The position numbers and the translations under genes are program-made. From Paenibacillus rhizovicinus (GTDB lineage Bacteria > Bacillota > Bacilli > Paenibacillales > Paenibacillaceae): a stretch of DNA of 64,000 nucleotides. The stretch lies in contig NZ_CP048286.1 of the NCBI RefSeq assembly GCF_010365285.1, positions 792,001 through 856,000 on the forward strand, in the 5' to 3' direction. Numbering within the stretch: position 1 is the first letter of the stretch; each line of letters opens with the position of its first letter. Under the pieces are notes generated by a model. That model did not search any database. It was given only the letters and a program-made list of their open reading frames with translations, and was not told the origin of the DNA. This document shows, in pieces, positions 63,456 through 64,000 of this stretch.

Positions 63456-64000
63456 GCGAATCCCCCAGCAGTTGCGCAACATACGTCGAGGCGCGGAATG
63501 CTGCGATATCGTCTGGAACGGTTTGGCCGTATGCGATGAAGGTTGGCTTCAACCCATGCTCCAGCGCTAAATTCAGAATAGATCCAACCGCGCTGGTCTC
63601 GTCTTGTTTCGTGAATAGTACACGCTCTACCCCGAATTTCGCGAAATTGCCCGCAACCGCGGACATGTCACTGAACTTGCCCGTCAGGCTCAGCACCAGG
63701 AACGTTTCGGAATAGCTGCCTGTCTGAAGCAAGCTGTTCACTTCCGAAACATACAATTCGTTGCGGAAATTGCGCCCTGCGGTATCCATGAAGATCAGTT
63801 CCCGATCCTCTAAAGCATGGAATGCCCTTGCGACCTCGGATGGCGAGAATACAACTTCGAGCGGCACGTTCAAAATCGTCGCATACGTGCGCAGTTGATC
63901 GACCGCGGCGATGCGGTACGTATCGGAAGTAATGAATCCGACCTTCCGGCCTGCCTTCAAAGTTTGCTCGGCAGCCAGCTTGGCGATCGAGGTTGTCTTG
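63448..64000 (-). CDS. flhF: Flagellar biosynthesis GTPase FlhF, C-terminal part (N-terminus outside window)
   Basis: About 183 codons of FlhF, an SRP-type GTPase that places flagella. The fragment starts in the G1 loop (KTTSIAKLAAEQTLKAGRKV), then shows GFITSDTYRIAAVDQLRTYA (G2), FMDTAGR (G3), TKQDETSAVGSIL (G4 side) and YGQTVPDDIAAF (G5 end). The stop at 63448 overlaps the start of flhG. The B domain and N-terminus are beyond the window edge. Confidence 0.95.
   Translation of the reverse strand, partial: KTTSIAKLAAEQTLKAGRKVGFITSDTYRIAAVDQLRTYATILNVPLEVVFSPSEVARAFHALEDRELIFMDTAGRNFRNELYVSEVNSLLQTGSYSETFLVLSLTGKFSDMSAVAGNFAKFGVERVLFTKQDETSAVGSILNLALEHGLKPTFIAYGQTVPDDIAAFRASTYVAQLLGDSHE

Overview
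This 64-kb window is one continuous block of housekeeping, sporulation and motility genes from a Gram-positive, endospore-forming bacterium. Gene order and protein character fit Paenibacillaceae (Paenibacillus, Cohnella or a relative). Spore genes (dpaA/dpaB, spoIIIE, a SleB-type cortex hydrolase, ylxY) show the organism sporulates, and sigD with the che genes shows it is flagellated. The order follows Bacillus subtilis from flhF through the ylx, spoVF and ymf clusters to recA and rny, with local differences. These are rimO and yajQ beside pgsA, nrnA between rbfA and truB, an archaeal/eukaryotic-type ProRS beside polC, and several unfamiliar small genes around sigD. All 55 genes I support lie on the minus strand, so transcription runs from high to low coordinates. 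The window opens inside rny (its C-terminus is missing) and closes inside flhF (its N-terminus is missing).

In the order of transcription: 64.0-53.3 kb is the distal end of the flagellar/chemotaxis operon (flhF, flhG, cheB, cheA, cheW, cheC, cheD, a small membrane protein, sigD, a DUF342/FapA protein and three small uncharacterised genes). 53.2-44.4 kb holds rpsB and tsf, then pyrH-frr-uppS-cdsA-dxr-rseP-proS-polC: translation elongation, ribosome recycling, undecaprenyl and phospholipid precursors, isoprenoids, an intramembrane protease, and the replicative polymerase. 40.1-39.3 kb is an 800-bp non-coding region, the oddest part of the window. It holds a 75-bp tandem repeat, two long inverted repeats, a run of 14 G, a strong promoter and a structured leader. 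39.3-30.3 kb is the rimP-nusA-rnpM-ylxQ-infB-rbfA-nrnA-truB-ribF-rpsO cluster (NusA/IF2 operon), followed by pnp.

27.9-17.6 kb runs ylxY, mlpA, dut, dpaA-dpaB-asd-dapG-dapA and rnjB. It links lysine/diaminopimelate synthesis to the spore-specific product dipicolinate, then RNA decay. 17.6-7.2 kb holds tepA, ylzJ, spoIIIE, a sleB gene behind a good sigma-G-type promoter, the M16 pair ymfF/ymfH, the reductase ymfI, ymfJ, ymfK and rodZ. 7.1-0 kb holds yajQ, rimO, pgsA, cinA, recA (with a LexA-type box), recX and rny.

Genes are tightly packed, with many ATGA or TAGTG overlaps and many TTG or GTG starts that are clear only from their Shine-Dalgarno sites. I found no tRNA, rRNA, insertion sequence, prophage, CRISPR array or defence system. 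The features worth a second look are the non-coding polC-rimP region, the Gly/Gln/Asn-rich repeat domain inserted in IF2, structured leaders of ribosomal and RNase genes, the forespore promoter of sleB, and the uncharacterised genes around sigD.
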